Shown piece by piece: positions 44,901-53,362 of a DNA stretch of 64,000 bases (the stretch's first letter is position 1; each line of letters starts with the position of its first letter). This stretch comes from Luteimonas kalidii (GTDB taxonomy: Bacteria > Pseudomonadota > Gammaproteobacteria > Xanthomonadales > Xanthomonadaceae): assembly GCF_029887935.1 (NCBI RefSeq), contig NZ_JARXRO010000009.1:172820-236819 (forward strand), read 5' to 3'. The notes below the pieces were generated by a model. That model was given only the letters and a program-made list of their open reading frames with translations, was not told where the DNA came from and did no database searches. Position numbers and translations under genes: made by a program.

Positions 44901-45015
44901 GGGAGAGCGGGATATCGGGCGGCAGCGCGAATGCAGGCGCAAGGCAGGACAGCAGGAGCACCGGAACCATCGCAAGGCGTAGCACGTGCTCCGCGATCGT
45001 CACGAAACGGATCAC
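41932..45015 (-). CDS. beta-propeller (Reg_prop/Y_Y_Y) sensor histidine kinase
   Basis: A 1027-residue sensor. A signal peptide (1-31) leads to a large periplasmic region of repeated propeller blades (motifs such as IWLAASGHLFRFDG, LWFSTNDGV, TWIGGENGLARFDG), then a Y_Y_Y domain (about 690-765), one membrane helix (about 768-790), a HisKA_3 dimerisation domain with His816 (ARDLHDTFLQG) and an ATPase domain (N-box about 924, SDDGCGFD). It probably reads a periplasmic sugar or polymer. It overlaps the LuxR gene upstream and the NarL gene downstream. Confidence 0.95.
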   Translation of the reverse strand: MIRFVTIAEHVLRLAMVPVLLLSCLAPAFALPPDIPLSQLHRTQWTIQNGAPSGIIQLVQTDSGYIWLAASGHLFRFDGVEFERIHQIGGSPLPSARVHRMWARPQGGLWVSYQFGGATFIDEDSTLRNYSTSDGLPPNSVTAFAEGADGRMWAGTTRGLFWLEGGRWRPADDGWNIPQVPVVDMVLDPAGTLWVLAPDSLYFQRSGERRFELALREPMDAYFVPAPDGRLWLARTAHGLAELRVPEPGGKMVLEWRPDGSDSGEPVSSILVDRESSLWVSNWSRVTRVPHWGEGVGARPGTGQAEDHADQTRLVGEYSGMLMQDREGNVWATSSGGLTRFRASAFVSIAVERTASGSTALAAADDGSVWVSDYEGTLHRLQNGKTRETLQSPHEPYGVLHLDHAGTLWVGGPNGSIYHRQGDRWIQWQRADTGGGDSVQAMASQGDGTLWVSIVRVGVYRVVGNLWTLWGGLADLPREPATAMAMDAAGRLWLGYVDSRIAVVDQGRVTVYDAADGLKIGAIQVLAVRGRHTWIGGENGLARFDGRRFHNVLGAAPLAFGSVNGIVERSQGDVWLNTSEGAVHIPSAEARKVAGNPVHPVEFRLFDHLDGMPGAFASLRPWPTAVESTDGRLWFSTNDGVVSLAARTPPRNTVVPDVYLKSITVDGHRTDLESPRTSILRLPTTPLVIQIAYTAPSFTIPERVQFRYRLEGSEMGWEDVGTRREAFFTGLPPGRYRFHVIAANDSGLWNEAGAVLDFVVPPTFLQSRTFLALCVAAAGAALWLLFVLRMRQVRTKLQWRSEARLLERERIARDLHDTFLQGVQGLMLRFQSAAERIPQGEPARELMEDALDRADRVLADGRDKVSELRATVSLNLPEALAMVGNELSRDYAVGFRAHVEGDIRTLEPLVQEEAYRIGAEALTNAFRHAGATRIAVTTVFGRRQLEVRVSDDGCGFDLSSVRKGRWGLKGMRERAGKIRGKIHLSSKPGAGTTVDLHVPARVAYRNAGDRRRGWRRILGSLDGEHRK

Positions 45016-45548
45016 GCCGCACCGTCACCGACGCTTGGTGTGCGGCGGTGCGCTACACCCGTCCGCGTCGGCCCGTGTGCGTGTGGGCTGCGTGCGCCGA
45101 CGGCCGACACGCCCAGCACGTCGGCAATGCGCACCAGTTCGGCGAACGAGCGCGCACCCATCTTTTCCATGATGCGCCTGCGGTGGATCTGCAGCGTCGC
45201 TTCGCTGATGCCCATCGCCGATGCAGCCTGCTTGTTGAGCAGGCCATCGGTGATGAGCGGAAGCGCCTGGCGCTCGCGCGGTGTCAGGCCCCCGTAACGC
45301 TCCTGCGCGTCCGCGAACCGGGTTGCAGTCGCCAGCATCCACTCGCCGAATCGTTCTTCGATGCCCTCCAGGTCGGCGGCTCGCACCAGCACGCAGGGTG
45401 GATTGTCGCCGCCGCCCATAGCCACGAACTCCGGTCCCGGGTTCCCGACGGCAATCCCGGCGTCGGCATCGATCGCGGAAAGTCCGGCGGACTCCTGCCA
45501 ACGGCGCGCGTCGACCAGGACGAACAGCAGCGGGGAATGCTGGTTCAT
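45012..45548 (-). CDS. LuxR-family transcriptional regulator
   Basis: A 178-residue protein with a C-terminal LuxR helix-turn-helix (about 90-150, LTPRERQALPLITDGLLNKQAASAMGISEATLQIHRRRIMEKM). The N-terminal 85 residues do not form a recognisable receiver; no phosphoacceptor pattern is clear. The ATG at 45548 gives the start MNQHSPLLFVLVDARR. The stop overlaps the sensor kinase ATG by 4 bp, making a three-gene operon. Upstream is the TTACCC-N4-GGAGTA box. Confidence 0.85.
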   Translation of the reverse strand: MNQHSPLLFVLVDARRWQESAGLSAIDADAGIAVGNPGPEFVAMGGGDNPPCVLVRAADLEGIEERFGEWMLATATRFADAQERYGGLTPRERQALPLITDGLLNKQAASAMGISEATLQIHRRRIMEKMGARSFAELVRIADVLGVSAVGARSPHAHGPTRTGVAHRRTPSVGDGAA

Positions 45549-45628
45549 GGCGAGGCGTCCGAAACGTGACGCGCCCAAGTTAACGATCGCCCCAGCCGCC
45601 GACAATACTCCGTGGACGAGGCGCCCGG

Positions 45629-45645
45629 TTACCCTTTTGGAGTAA
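45629..45645. promoter_or_regulatory. shared box TTACCC-N4-GGAGTA, upstream of LuxR/sensor operon
   Basis: TTACCCTTTTGGAGTAA, 81 bp before the LuxR ATG. TGGAC lies 11 bp ahead (45613-45617), as at the second site. The motif is a partial dyad. It is a likely binding site of one of the two regulators of this operon. Confidence 0.6.
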
Positions 45646-45700
45646 CCGCCTCGCCTCCGGGAGATTCAAGAGGGGGCCGTCCCGGACTGAAGTCGTACGT

Positions 45701-46906
45701 CTATGTCCGGGTGCGATCCCACCTGACGCGCAGGCCACGCACCGTGCGGATCCCGAATCCGCCCTCGACCCTCACCGGATCGCCGTCCAGCGCCAGGTGC
45801 GGCAGCCGTCGCGCCAGCGCCGCCAGGGCTTCCTCGAGCTCGACCTTCGCCAGCGCCTCGCCCAGGCAGCGGTGTACGCCGCCGCCGAACACGGGATGGC
45901 GTCGTGGCGGATCGGCGCGCCTGATGTCGAGGCGATCGGGATCGGCGTAGAGCGCGGGATCGCGCAGCGCCGACAGCGTCGACAGGGACAGGATCCTTCC
46001 ACCCGGCAGCACCGTGCCATCGAGCACGATGTCCTCCAGGGTGACGCGCGGCACGGAGGCCACCGCGGGTTCGTAGCGCAGGCATTCGAGCACCGCGCCC
46101 GGCACGAGGCCGGGATCGCGGCAGACGGCGCGCCATTGTTCCGGGTGCTGCAGCAGCAGCGACGTCTGGATCGCCAGTGCGCTGCGCGTGGTGTCGCTGC
46201 CGGCCAGCAGGATGGTCATCAACTGCGCCACCTCTTCGGCGTGGGACAGCGTGCCGGACGCGTCGCAGGCCGCGACGAACGCGCTGATGAAGTCCTCGCG
46301 CGGATGCCGGCGCCGTTCCGCGACCAGGCTTTCGACATAGGCCTTGAGCTCGCCGGCCGCCTGCTGCATGGCCGGCACTTCGCCGCGGGCGAAGGTGGAA
46401 CTGAAAGCACGCGACAGGCTGTACACGCTCCGGGTGAAGCCGGGAATGTCGCTGTCCGGGATCCCCAGGATGCGGCAGATGACATGCGCGGGCAGCCAGC
46501 TCGCGAAGTCCTGGATGAAATCCATCGATCCAGCCCCCTGACACGCATCGATGAGGCCTTCCGCGATCGCGCGCACGTGCGGTCGCAACTCGTGGATGAA
46601 GCGCGACGCGAACGCCTGCACGAGCGGCAGGCGTCGCTGTCGATGCGCCATGCCATTGCTCAGGACCATCGTGTGCTGCAGGAACTCCAGCAGCGGTCCA
46701 TCGGTCACGCCCCTGACCTGCGCGATTTCGGTTTCCATCTGCCGCGTTCGCGGATCGGTGAACAGACGCTGCACGTCCCCGGCCCGGATGGCGACATAGA
46801 TGCCATCGTCGCGCATGAGCAGCGGCGTGACCGGTCGATAGCGACGGAAGATGTCGTGGGCGTTCGCATCGAGTTCCGCGCTTGTAAAGGTCAATGGCTG
46901 ATGCAT
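45701..46906 (-). CDS. cytochrome P450
   Basis: A 401-residue soluble bacterial P450. The I-helix has LLAGSDTTRSA (acid-alcohol pair), the K-helix ExxR is ECLRYEP, and the haem loop is FGGGVHRCLG with Cys347. No redox partner gene is next to it. The ATG at 46906 gives a normal length; the upstream frame is Arg-rich. It diverges from the hydrolase/GMC gene run. The substrate is unknown. Confidence 0.95.
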   Translation of the reverse strand: MHQPLTFTSAELDANAHDIFRRYRPVTPLLMRDDGIYVAIRAGDVQRLFTDPRTRQMETEIAQVRGVTDGPLLEFLQHTMVLSNGMAHRQRRLPLVQAFASRFIHELRPHVRAIAEGLIDACQGAGSMDFIQDFASWLPAHVICRILGIPDSDIPGFTRSVYSLSRAFSSTFARGEVPAMQQAAGELKAYVESLVAERRRHPREDFISAFVAACDASGTLSHAEEVAQLMTILLAGSDTTRSALAIQTSLLLQHPEQWRAVCRDPGLVPGAVLECLRYEPAVASVPRVTLEDIVLDGTVLPGGRILSLSTLSALRDPALYADPDRLDIRRADPPRRHPVFGGGVHRCLGEALAKVELEEALAALARRLPHLALDGDPVRVEGGFGIRTVRGLRVRWDRTRT

Positions 46907-47402
46907 TGGTGATCTCTGGGGGCAGGAAAGGGAAGTGCGGCCGTGTTGCGGCATGGCATTCGCGCGCCGCCTGCATTCCACGCGGCTGCATGTACGCGAA
47001 TCGGTCATCCGCATGCCGGCATGGGTCCGGTGGCGGCCCTTGCGGACCATCAGGCCGAACCGGGAGCGAAGCGAAATCTAACCGCGGGCGGCGCGACCGG
47101 CATTGCCCTGTGGACAGCCCGCGCGATTACCCGTTCGGAGTAGTGCGCGATACGTCATCCGGCGTGCCGTTCGTACGATGAATATCGAATACCGCTTGCC
47201 TGCCGTTTTCCACAGAATTCCCAGGCAAGGCAGGCATCGCCGACTTGCATCATCCGGAGACGGACAGGTCGGTTCGGCATCCGCGCTACGTTCGTCACCG
47301 CTTCAAGCGCGACGGGTTCGACAGCCGGACCGGCTCGAACTCCGCACCGTCCCGCTTCCGCTTCAATGCGCACGCGGGTCCACCACGACAGGAGCAGGCG
47401 CC
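46907..47402. other. divergent promoter region, P450 versus hydrolase run
   Basis: 496 bp without a gene. It holds the TTACCC box at 47127. No hairpin terminator or REP is seen. Confidence 0.6.
47127..47143. promoter_or_regulatory. shared box TTACCC-N4-GGAGTA between P450 and hydrolase genes
   Basis: TTACCCGTTCGGAGTAG matches the box before the LuxR/sensor operon at 14 of the first 16 positions; TGGAC again lies 11 bp ahead (47111-47115). It is in the intergenic region of the P450 (221 bp away) and the hydrolase (260 bp). Confidence 0.6.
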
Positions 47403-48233
47403 ATGGGCACGATCAAGGTCGAAGACGGCACCGAAATCTTCTACAAGGACTGGGGCACCGGGCAGCCGATCGTGTTCCATCACGGCTGGCCGTTGACCAG
47501 CGACGACTGGGACGCACAGCTGATGTTCTTCCTGGACAAGGGCTACCGCGTCATCGCGCACGACCGGCGCGGGCACGGACGTTCCAGCCAGACCATGGAC
47601 GGCAACGAGATGGACACCTACGCCGCGGATGTCGCGGCACTCGCCGCCCACCTGGAACTGAAGGACGCGGTCCACATCGGCCACTCGACCGGAGGCGGCG
47701 AGGTCGCGCGTTATGTCGCGCGCTACGGCAGCGGCGGCCGCGTCGCGAAGGCGGTGCTGATCGGCGCCGTTCCTCCGATCATGCTGAAGACGGAAGCGAA
47801 TCCCGGCGGATTGCCGCTGGAGGTGTTCGACGGGTTCCGCACTGCACTCCTCACCCGGCGCACCGGGTTCTTCCGGGAACTGCCGGAAGGACCGTTCTAC
47901 GGATTCAACCGGCCGGACGCCGAGGTGCTGCCGGGTGTCGCCGATAACTGGTGGCGACAGGGAATGATGGGCGGCATCAAGCCGTTGTACGACTGCATCA
48001 GGGCGTTCTCGGAAACCGACTTCACCGAGGATCTGAAGGCGATCGACGTTCCCACCCTGGTCATGCACGGCGACGACGACCAGATCGTTCCGATCGAGGA
48101 TTCCGCGTTGCTGGCGGTGGAGCTGCTGCGCCACGGCACGCTCAAGGTCTACGAAGGCTTCGGCCACGGCATGTGCACGATCAACGCCGACGTGATCAAC
48201 GCGGACCTGCTCGCCTTCGTGCGCTCGTCCTGA
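47403..48233 (+). CDS. alpha/beta hydrolase, cofactor-free haloperoxidase-like
   Basis: A 276-residue alpha/beta hydrolase. The nucleophile elbow is GHSTGG with Ser95; the acid is in [10 protein letters not shown] and the histidine in YEGFGHGM. The oxyanion segment is [11 protein letters not shown]. The family includes non-haem chloroperoxidases and perhydrolases that act on carboxylic acids and peroxide. No signal peptide, so cytoplasmic, unlike its paralogue at 53363. It begins a same-strand run of eight genes. Confidence 0.92.
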   Translation: MGTIKVEDGTEIFYKDWGTGQPIVFHHGWPLTSDDWDAQLMFFLDKGYRVIAHDRRGHGRSSQTMDGNEMDTYAADVAALAAHLELKDAVHIGHSTGGGEVARYVARYGSGGRVAKAVLIGAVPPIMLKTEANPGGLPLEVFDGFRTALLTRRTGFFRELPEGPFYGFNRPDAEVLPGVADNWWRQGMMGGIKPLYDCIRAFSETDFTEDLKAIDVPTLVMHGDDDQIVPIEDSALLAVELLRHGTLKVYEGFGHGMCTINADVINADLLAFVRSS

Positions 48234-48383
48234 CCGCACCGTTGCACGCGCGTGCGTGGCGCACGGCTGGACAGCGCCGCGTCGCCAGCGCGGCGCCTTG
48301 CACGGCCGGCCGCGACGTCGACGCTTGCGACCTGCGAGCGCAGGGACGCACGCCTTCCACATCCATCCGTACCGGACCCCCGC

Positions 48384-49970
48384 ATGCCGATCATCTCCAC
48401 TCCCGTGCTTTCTCCCGGCGACACACCGCATCTGCAGCGCCACTACGACTTCATCGTCTGCGGCGCCGGGCCGGCCGGCAGTGCGCTCGCCGGTCGCCTG
48501 GCGGAGAACCCCGAGGTCCGCGTGCTGCTGATCGAAGCCGGTGGCGGCGACGACGTACCGGAAGTGCTCACGCCTGCGCAGTGGCCGCTCAATCTCGGCT
48601 CCGAGCGTGACTGGCAGTTCGTGGCCGAAGCGAACCCGCATCTGAACAACCGCGCGATTCCGCTCAACATGGGAAAAGTGGCCGGAGGCAGCTCCGGCAT
48701 CAACGTGATGGTGTGGTCGCGCGGCCACCAGGCGGACTGGGACCAGTTCGCCGAGGAGTCGGGCGACGACGGCTGGAGCTATCGCTCGGTGCTGGAGGTG
48801 TACCGGCGCATCGAGGACTGGCAGGGGCGGCCGGACCCGGAACGGCGCGGCAGCGGCGGGCCCGTCCACGTCGAGACCGCGCGCGACCCGCAGCCGGTGG
48901 CGACCGCCATGGTCGAGGCCGCGGCATCGATCGGCATGCCGATCTTCGACAGTCCCAATGGCGAGATGATGGAAGGCCGCGGCGGTGCCGCGCTGACCGA
49001 GCTGATCGTCAAGGACGGTCGCCGCTCCTCGATCTTCCGTGCCTACGTGTGGCCGCGGCGCCACCAGCCGAACCTCACCGTGCTGCTGCACGCGCAGGTG
49101 AGCCGCCTGCTGTTCGAAGGCAACGCGGTGGTCGGCGTGGAGGCCATCGTCGGCGGTCGTCGCGAAGCCTTCATGGCCGAGCGCGAGGTGGTGCTGTCGC
49201 TGGGCGCGATCAACACGCCCAGAGTGCTGATGCAGTCCGGCATCGGCCCGGAGGACGAGTTGCGCGCGCACGGCATCCATGTGCGCCGGCACCTGCCGGG
49301 GGTGGGACACAACCACCAGGACCACGTGGCGTTCGGCTGCCTCTTCGAATCCAGCGCGCCGGTCGAAGTGGGCCACGGCGGTTCGGAAGCCACGCTCTAC
49401 TGGAAGACGGATCCGTCGCTGGCGGCGCCGGACGTCTTCCACTGCCAGCTCGAGTTCCCGCTGGCCACGCCCGAAACCTCGCACATGGGCGTACCGGAAC
49501 ACGGCTGGATGGTGTTCGCGGGACTGTCCCACCCCAAGAGCCGGGGCTCGCTGCACCTGACCGGCGCGGGTCCGGACGACCCGGTCCGGATCCAGGCCAA
49601 CACGCTGTCCCATCCGGACGACGTCCGCGCCGCGCACGCCACCGTGGAGATCGCCAGGGAGATCGCGCACGCACCGGCCTTCGGCCGGCTGTTGAAACGC
49701 GAGGCGATGCCCGGCGCCCTGTCCGGGCCCGACATGGACCACTACCTGCGCAACGCGGCGATCACCTTCTGGCACCAGGCCTGCACCGCCCGGATGGGCC
49801 GTGACCCGCTGTCGGTGGTCGACGGCCGGCTGCGCGTGCACGGCATCGACCGACTGCGCATCGCCGACGCTTCGATCATGCCCAACGTTCCCAGCGGCAA
49901 CACCATGGCGCCGTGCGTGGTCATCGGCGAACGCGCGGCCGGGATCATCCAGGCGGCCCATCGCATCTGA
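48384..49970 (+). CDS. GMC-family FAD oxidoreductase
   Basis: A 528-residue flavoenzyme of the choline dehydrogenase/alcohol oxidase family. The FAD-binding motif is VCGAGPAGSALAGRL; GGSSGINVMVWSRGHQADWD and GAINTPRVLMQSGIGP are GMC signatures. Near the end, FWHQACTARMG and the NVPSGNTMAPCVVIGERAA segment place the active-site His and Asn. Cytoplasmic. The ATG at 48384 was chosen; the upstream frame is shadow. It lies 150 bp after the hydrolase. Confidence 0.95.
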   Translation: MPIISTPVLSPGDTPHLQRHYDFIVCGAGPAGSALAGRLAENPEVRVLLIEAGGGDDVPEVLTPAQWPLNLGSERDWQFVAEANPHLNNRAIPLNMGKVAGGSSGINVMVWSRGHQADWDQFAEESGDDGWSYRSVLEVYRRIEDWQGRPDPERRGSGGPVHVETARDPQPVATAMVEAAASIGMPIFDSPNGEMMEGRGGAALTELIVKDGRRSSIFRAYVWPRRHQPNLTVLLHAQVSRLLFEGNAVVGVEAIVGGRREAFMAEREVVLSLGAINTPRVLMQSGIGPEDELRAHGIHVRRHLPGVGHNHQDHVAFGCLFESSAPVEVGHGGSEATLYWKTDPSLAAPDVFHCQLEFPLATPETSHMGVPEHGWMVFAGLSHPKSRGSLHLTGAGPDDPVRIQANTLSHPDDVRAAHATVEIAREIAHAPAFGRLLKREAMPGALSGPDMDHYLRNAAITFWHQACTARMGRDPLSVVDGRLRVHGIDRLRIADASIMPNVPSGNTMAPCVVIGERAAGIIQAAHRI

Positions 49971-50002
49971 GCCGCTCCATCCGCCCACCCGAGGAGAAGC
50001 CC

Positions 50003-50800
50003 ATGCACATCGCACTCCCGTCACTGCTCGTGGCCACGCTGGCCATCGCCGCCTCCGGCACCGCCGGTGCCGCCACACCCACCGCACGCCTGCCGGCGGA
50101 CGCCGCGCGCAACGTCGTGCTGGTGCACGGCGCCTTCGCCGACGGATCCGGATGGCGCGCCGTGCACGACCTGCTGGTCGACCGCGGCTACCGCGTGACC
50201 ATCGTCCAGAATCCGCTCACCTCGCTGGCCGACGACGTCGCCGCCACCCGACGCGCGCTCGACCGCCAGGACGGACCGGCCATCCTCGTCGGCCATTCCT
50301 GGGGCGGCACCGTGATCACCGAAGCCGGCGTGCACGACAAAGTCGTCGGCCTGGTCTACGTGTCCGCGCTGGCGCCCGATGCCGGCGAAAGCACCGCCGA
50401 GCAGTACGCCGGTTTCGCCGCCACGCCGGAGTTCGTGATCGAGACCCAGGCCGACGGGTTCGGCTACCTGAGCCTGGCGAAGTTCAAGGCCGGCTTCGCC
50501 CACGATGCCAGCGATGCCGATGTCGCGTTCCTGGCGGCCTCGCAGGTGCCGATCGACATGGCGGTGTTCGCCACCCGCCTGCAGCACGCGGCCTGGCGCA
50601 GCCGGCCGAGCTGGGCGGTGATCGCCACCGAGGACAAGGCCTTCGACCAGGCGATGCTGCAGCACATGGCGCGTCGGATCGGGGCCGAGATCACGCCGGT
50701 CTCCGCGAGCCACGCCGTTTACGTGACCCGGCCGCAGGTCGTGGCCGACGTGATCGATCAGGCCGCGCGATCGGCGGCGTCGAAGGCGAAGGGAGATTGA
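50003..50800 (+). CDS. exported alpha/beta hydrolase
   Basis: A 265-residue hydrolase with a signal peptide (1-23, ending TAGAA). Motifs: LVHGAFADGSGW, nucleophile elbow VGHSWGG, and a C-terminal His in SASHAVYVT. It resembles periplasmic esterases annotated with EstC or chloroperoxidase. The ATG at 50003 is preceded by GAGGAG. The next gene starts 5 bp after its stop. Confidence 0.92.
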   Translation: MHIALPSLLVATLAIAASGTAGAATPTARLPADAARNVVLVHGAFADGSGWRAVHDLLVDRGYRVTIVQNPLTSLADDVAATRRALDRQDGPAILVGHSWGGTVITEAGVHDKVVGLVYVSALAPDAGESTAEQYAGFAATPEFVIETQADGFGYLSLAKFKAGFAHDASDADVAFLAASQVPIDMAVFATRLQHAAWRSRPSWAVIATEDKAFDQAMLQHMARRIGAEITPVSASHAVYVTRPQVVADVIDQAARSAASKAKGD

Positions 50801-50804
50801 TGCC

Positions 50805-51728
50805 GTGGCCAGTCGCGTTCGATGGCAGCTGCTCCATGCCACGGCGGCCGCGTCGGTTACCGCCTGTGCCGCGGTCTTCGCGCTGATCCCGCTCGTCGTC
50901 GGCACGGTGCCCGCTGCGCAGCCCGCGACGGCTTCCGGCAACGCGGCCACCGGAGTAGGCCTGCAGCTGGTGCGCAGTGCCACCGTGAGGATCGAGTACG
51001 CGGGCACCGTGTTCCTGGTCGATCCCATGCTCGCCGAGGCGGAGGCCTATCCGGGCATCGCGGGCACGCACGATGCCCACCTGCGCTACCCGCGCGTGGG
51101 TTTGCCGATGTCGCTGGAGCAGGCCATGGAAGCGGATGCCGTGGTGCTCACCCACCTGCACCCGGACCATTGGGACACGGTGGCGCGGGAGCGGCTGCCG
51201 AAGTCGATCCCCGTGTTCGTCCAGGACGAGGCGGACGCCCGCAGCGTGCGGGCGGATGGCTTCACCGACGTGCGCGTGTTCGACGACACGGTGTTCCGGG
51301 GCACGCGCCTGTACAGGACCGGGGGCCAGCACGGCACCGACACGCACATCCAGGCTGCGGGCGAAGCGCTCGGGAAGGTCTCCGGCGTGGTGTTCCAGCG
51401 CGACGGCTACAAGAGCGTCTATGTCGCGGGTGACACCACCTGGCACCCCGAGGTGGAGGCGGCGATCGCGCGGCACCGGCCGGACGTGATCGTGCTCAAC
51501 GCCGGCGACGCCCGCATCGCGGGCCTCGATGGATCGATCATCATGGGGCGCGACGACCTGGCGCGCGCGCGACGCGCGGCGCCCGACGCGGCCATCGTCG
51601 CCGTGCACCTGGAGGCGGTGAACCACGCCACGCAATCGCGCGACGACCTGCATCGTTACATCCGCTCGCAGGGCCTGGATGCGACTTGGACGCTGGTGCC
51701 GGAGGACGGTGATGCCTACCGCTTCTGA
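50805..51728 (+). CDS. MBL-fold metal-dependent hydrolase
   Basis: A 307-residue protein with an N-terminal membrane or signal helix (about 8-32) and a metallo-beta-lactamase fold of the UlaG/YtnP type. The metal motif is THLHPDHWD. Later metal ligands are in GGQHGTD, VAGDTTWHPE and AVHLEAVNHA. The likely start is GTG at 50805. Substrate unknown. It follows the exported hydrolase almost without gap. Confidence 0.88.
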   Translation: MASRVRWQLLHATAAASVTACAAVFALIPLVVGTVPAAQPATASGNAATGVGLQLVRSATVRIEYAGTVFLVDPMLAEAEAYPGIAGTHDAHLRYPRVGLPMSLEQAMEADAVVLTHLHPDHWDTVARERLPKSIPVFVQDEADARSVRADGFTDVRVFDDTVFRGTRLYRTGGQHGTDTHIQAAGEALGKVSGVVFQRDGYKSVYVAGDTTWHPEVEAAIARHRPDVIVLNAGDARIAGLDGSIIMGRDDLARARRAAPDAAIVAVHLEAVNHATQSRDDLHRYIRSQGLDATWTLVPEDGDAYRF

Positions 51729-51755
51729 CGACCGGCGACCGCACGGGGATGCCTC

Positions 51756-52715
51756 GTGACGTCGCATCGCGCACGCAGCGTCCAGGCCAGCGTGCACGCG
51801 GGCATTCGCTGGCGGCTGCTGCGGTCCGGCTTCGCGGTCGGCAGCTGGCTGCTTCCGACCGCGACCGTGCGCCGCGCGCACCGGCTGTTCGACACGCCGG
51901 CCGCCTCGTCGCGGACACGGGCCCAGGCCCATGCGCCGCCGCCCGGACTGCGCTTCCTGCCCTGGCAGGGCGAACGGCTGGCGCTGTATCGATGGGGAGA
52001 TCCGGATCGCGAGCCGACGGTGCTGCTGGTCCACGGCTGGTCCAGTTTCGGGCAGCGCTTCATGTCCTGGCTGCCGGCACTGCGGGCGGCAGGGTATGCC
52101 GTGGTCGCGTTCGACCACCGCGGGCACGGCCGCAGCAGCGGCCGTCGCAACGACCTGGCGGGATTCGTGGACGCGGTGTCGGCCGTGGAACGCCACCTTG
52201 CCGGCACGGGCGTTCGACACGACGACGCGCGCCCCGCACTGGCGGCCGTCATCGGCCACTCGCTTGGCGCCGCCGCGGTCGCCTTGGCCCTTTCGCGGGG
52301 GCTCCGCGCGCAACGGGTGGTGCTGGTCGCGCCACCGGCCGACCTGCGCGCGGCCAAGCAGCGGTTCGCCCGCCTGATCGGCCTGTCCGGCCGCCTGGTG
52401 CAGCCGTTGCTGCAGCAGTTCCACGACCGGACCGGCATCGACCCGCTCGGCCTGCAACCGCATCGCTACGCGCCGGCCCTGTCCACGCCGGCGCTGGTCA
52501 TCCACGACTGCACCGATGAGGAAGTGCCCTGGGGCGAGGGCGAGCAGTACGCGCGTTGCTGGCCCGGCGCGCGGTTGTTGAGCACGCAGGGCCTGGGCCA
52601 TCGCCGCATCCTCGACGCGCCGCAGGTCATCGAGGCCGCTGTCCGGTTCGTGGACGGCGGGGTCGTCGGCGATCGCGTGGTGTCGACGCCGAACCTGCCG
52701 GTCGGGCTGGTCTGA
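51756..52715 (+). CDS. alpha/beta hydrolase
   Basis: A 319-residue hydrolase. The first 60 residues include a hydrophobic stretch ([15 protein letters not shown]) that may anchor it. The core has [24 protein letters not shown] and nucleophile [12 protein letters not shown]; the late His is in [11 protein letters not shown] at 51756 is the start used. It is 27 bp after the MBL gene and likely in the same operon. Confidence 0.88.
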   Translation: MTSHRARSVQASVHAGIRWRLLRSGFAVGSWLLPTATVRRAHRLFDTPAASSRTRAQAHAPPPGLRFLPWQGERLALYRWGDPDREPTVLLVHGWSSFGQRFMSWLPALRAAGYAVVAFDHRGHGRSSGRRNDLAGFVDAVSAVERHLAGTGVRHDDARPALAAVIGHSLGAAAVALALSRGLRAQRVVLVAPPADLRAAKQRFARLIGLSGRLVQPLLQQFHDRTGIDPLGLQPHRYAPALSTPALVIHDCTDEEVPWGEGEQYARCWPGARLLSTQGLGHRRILDAPQVIEAAVRFVDGGVVGDRVVSTPNLPVGLV

Positions 52716-52890
52716 GGCCCGCGGGACAGGCTCCGGAGCGGCCAGGCGCCTGGCGATGGAAGAAGGGGTCGCAGACGGAAGCCTGGTCAACTTTTCAGGA
52801 CTGGACAGCACCAATCGTACGGGCCCGACACGCAGAGTACGCCTCACCGGACACGCCGCCCGGCCCACCCAATCCACAGGAACCACCGCC

Positions 52891-53319
52891 ATGTCCCTCG
52901 AGAAGATCCTCTACGCAGCCACGGCCACCGCCACCGGCGGTCGCGACGGGCGCGCCCAGTCCTCCGACCGCGTCCTCGACGTCGCCCTGTCCACCCCACG
53001 GGAGCTGGGTGGCCCGGGCGGCCCGGGCACCAATCCCGAGCAGCTGTTCGCCGCCGGCTACTCGGCCTGCTTCCTCGGCGCACTGAAGTACGTGGCCGGC
53101 AAGCGCAAGGTCGCGCTGCCGTCGACCACGACGGTCAGCGGCAAGGTCGGCATCGGTCCGGCGGCCGCCGGCTTCGGCCTCGAGGCCGCGCTGACCATCG
53201 CCGCCCCCGGCATCGACCGCGAGCTGTTGTCCGCGCTGGTGGAAGAGGCGCACGCCACCTGTCCCTACTCCAACGCCACGCGCGGAAACATCGACGTGAC
53301 GCTGGCCATCGCCGACTGA
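52891..53319 (+). CDS. organic hydroperoxide resistance protein (Ohr/OsmC)
   Basis: A 142-residue peroxidase that detoxifies organic hydroperoxides. The two redox cysteines are in [10 protein letters not shown] and [10 protein letters not shown], with the Arg/Glu network typical of Ohr. The ATG at 52891 gives [10 protein letters not shown], a standard family start. The preceding 135 bp of frame is noncoding. It lies between hydrolase genes, 43 bp before the second haloperoxidase-like gene. No OhrR is adjacent. Confidence 0.95.
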   Translation: MSLEKILYAATATATGGRDGRAQSSDRVLDVALSTPRELGGPGGPGTNPEQLFAAGYSACFLGALKYVAGKRKVALPSTTTVSGKVGIGPAAAGFGLEAALTIAAPGIDRELLSALVEEAHATCPYSNATRGNIDVTLAIAD

Positions 53320-53362
53320 TCGGCCATTCCCGCGATCCACGCACCCATCCGGAGACCACGCC

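Noticed and set aside
47295-50087. A 930-codon open frame antisense to the hydrolase and GMC genes
   Set aside because: It mirrors well-supported genes, is His/Arg/Gln-rich without domains, and such long antisense frames are expected at this base composition. The same applies to antisense frames at 8689-11091, 13768-16611, 50691-52892, 57260-59269 and to 61962-63209 on the plus strand.
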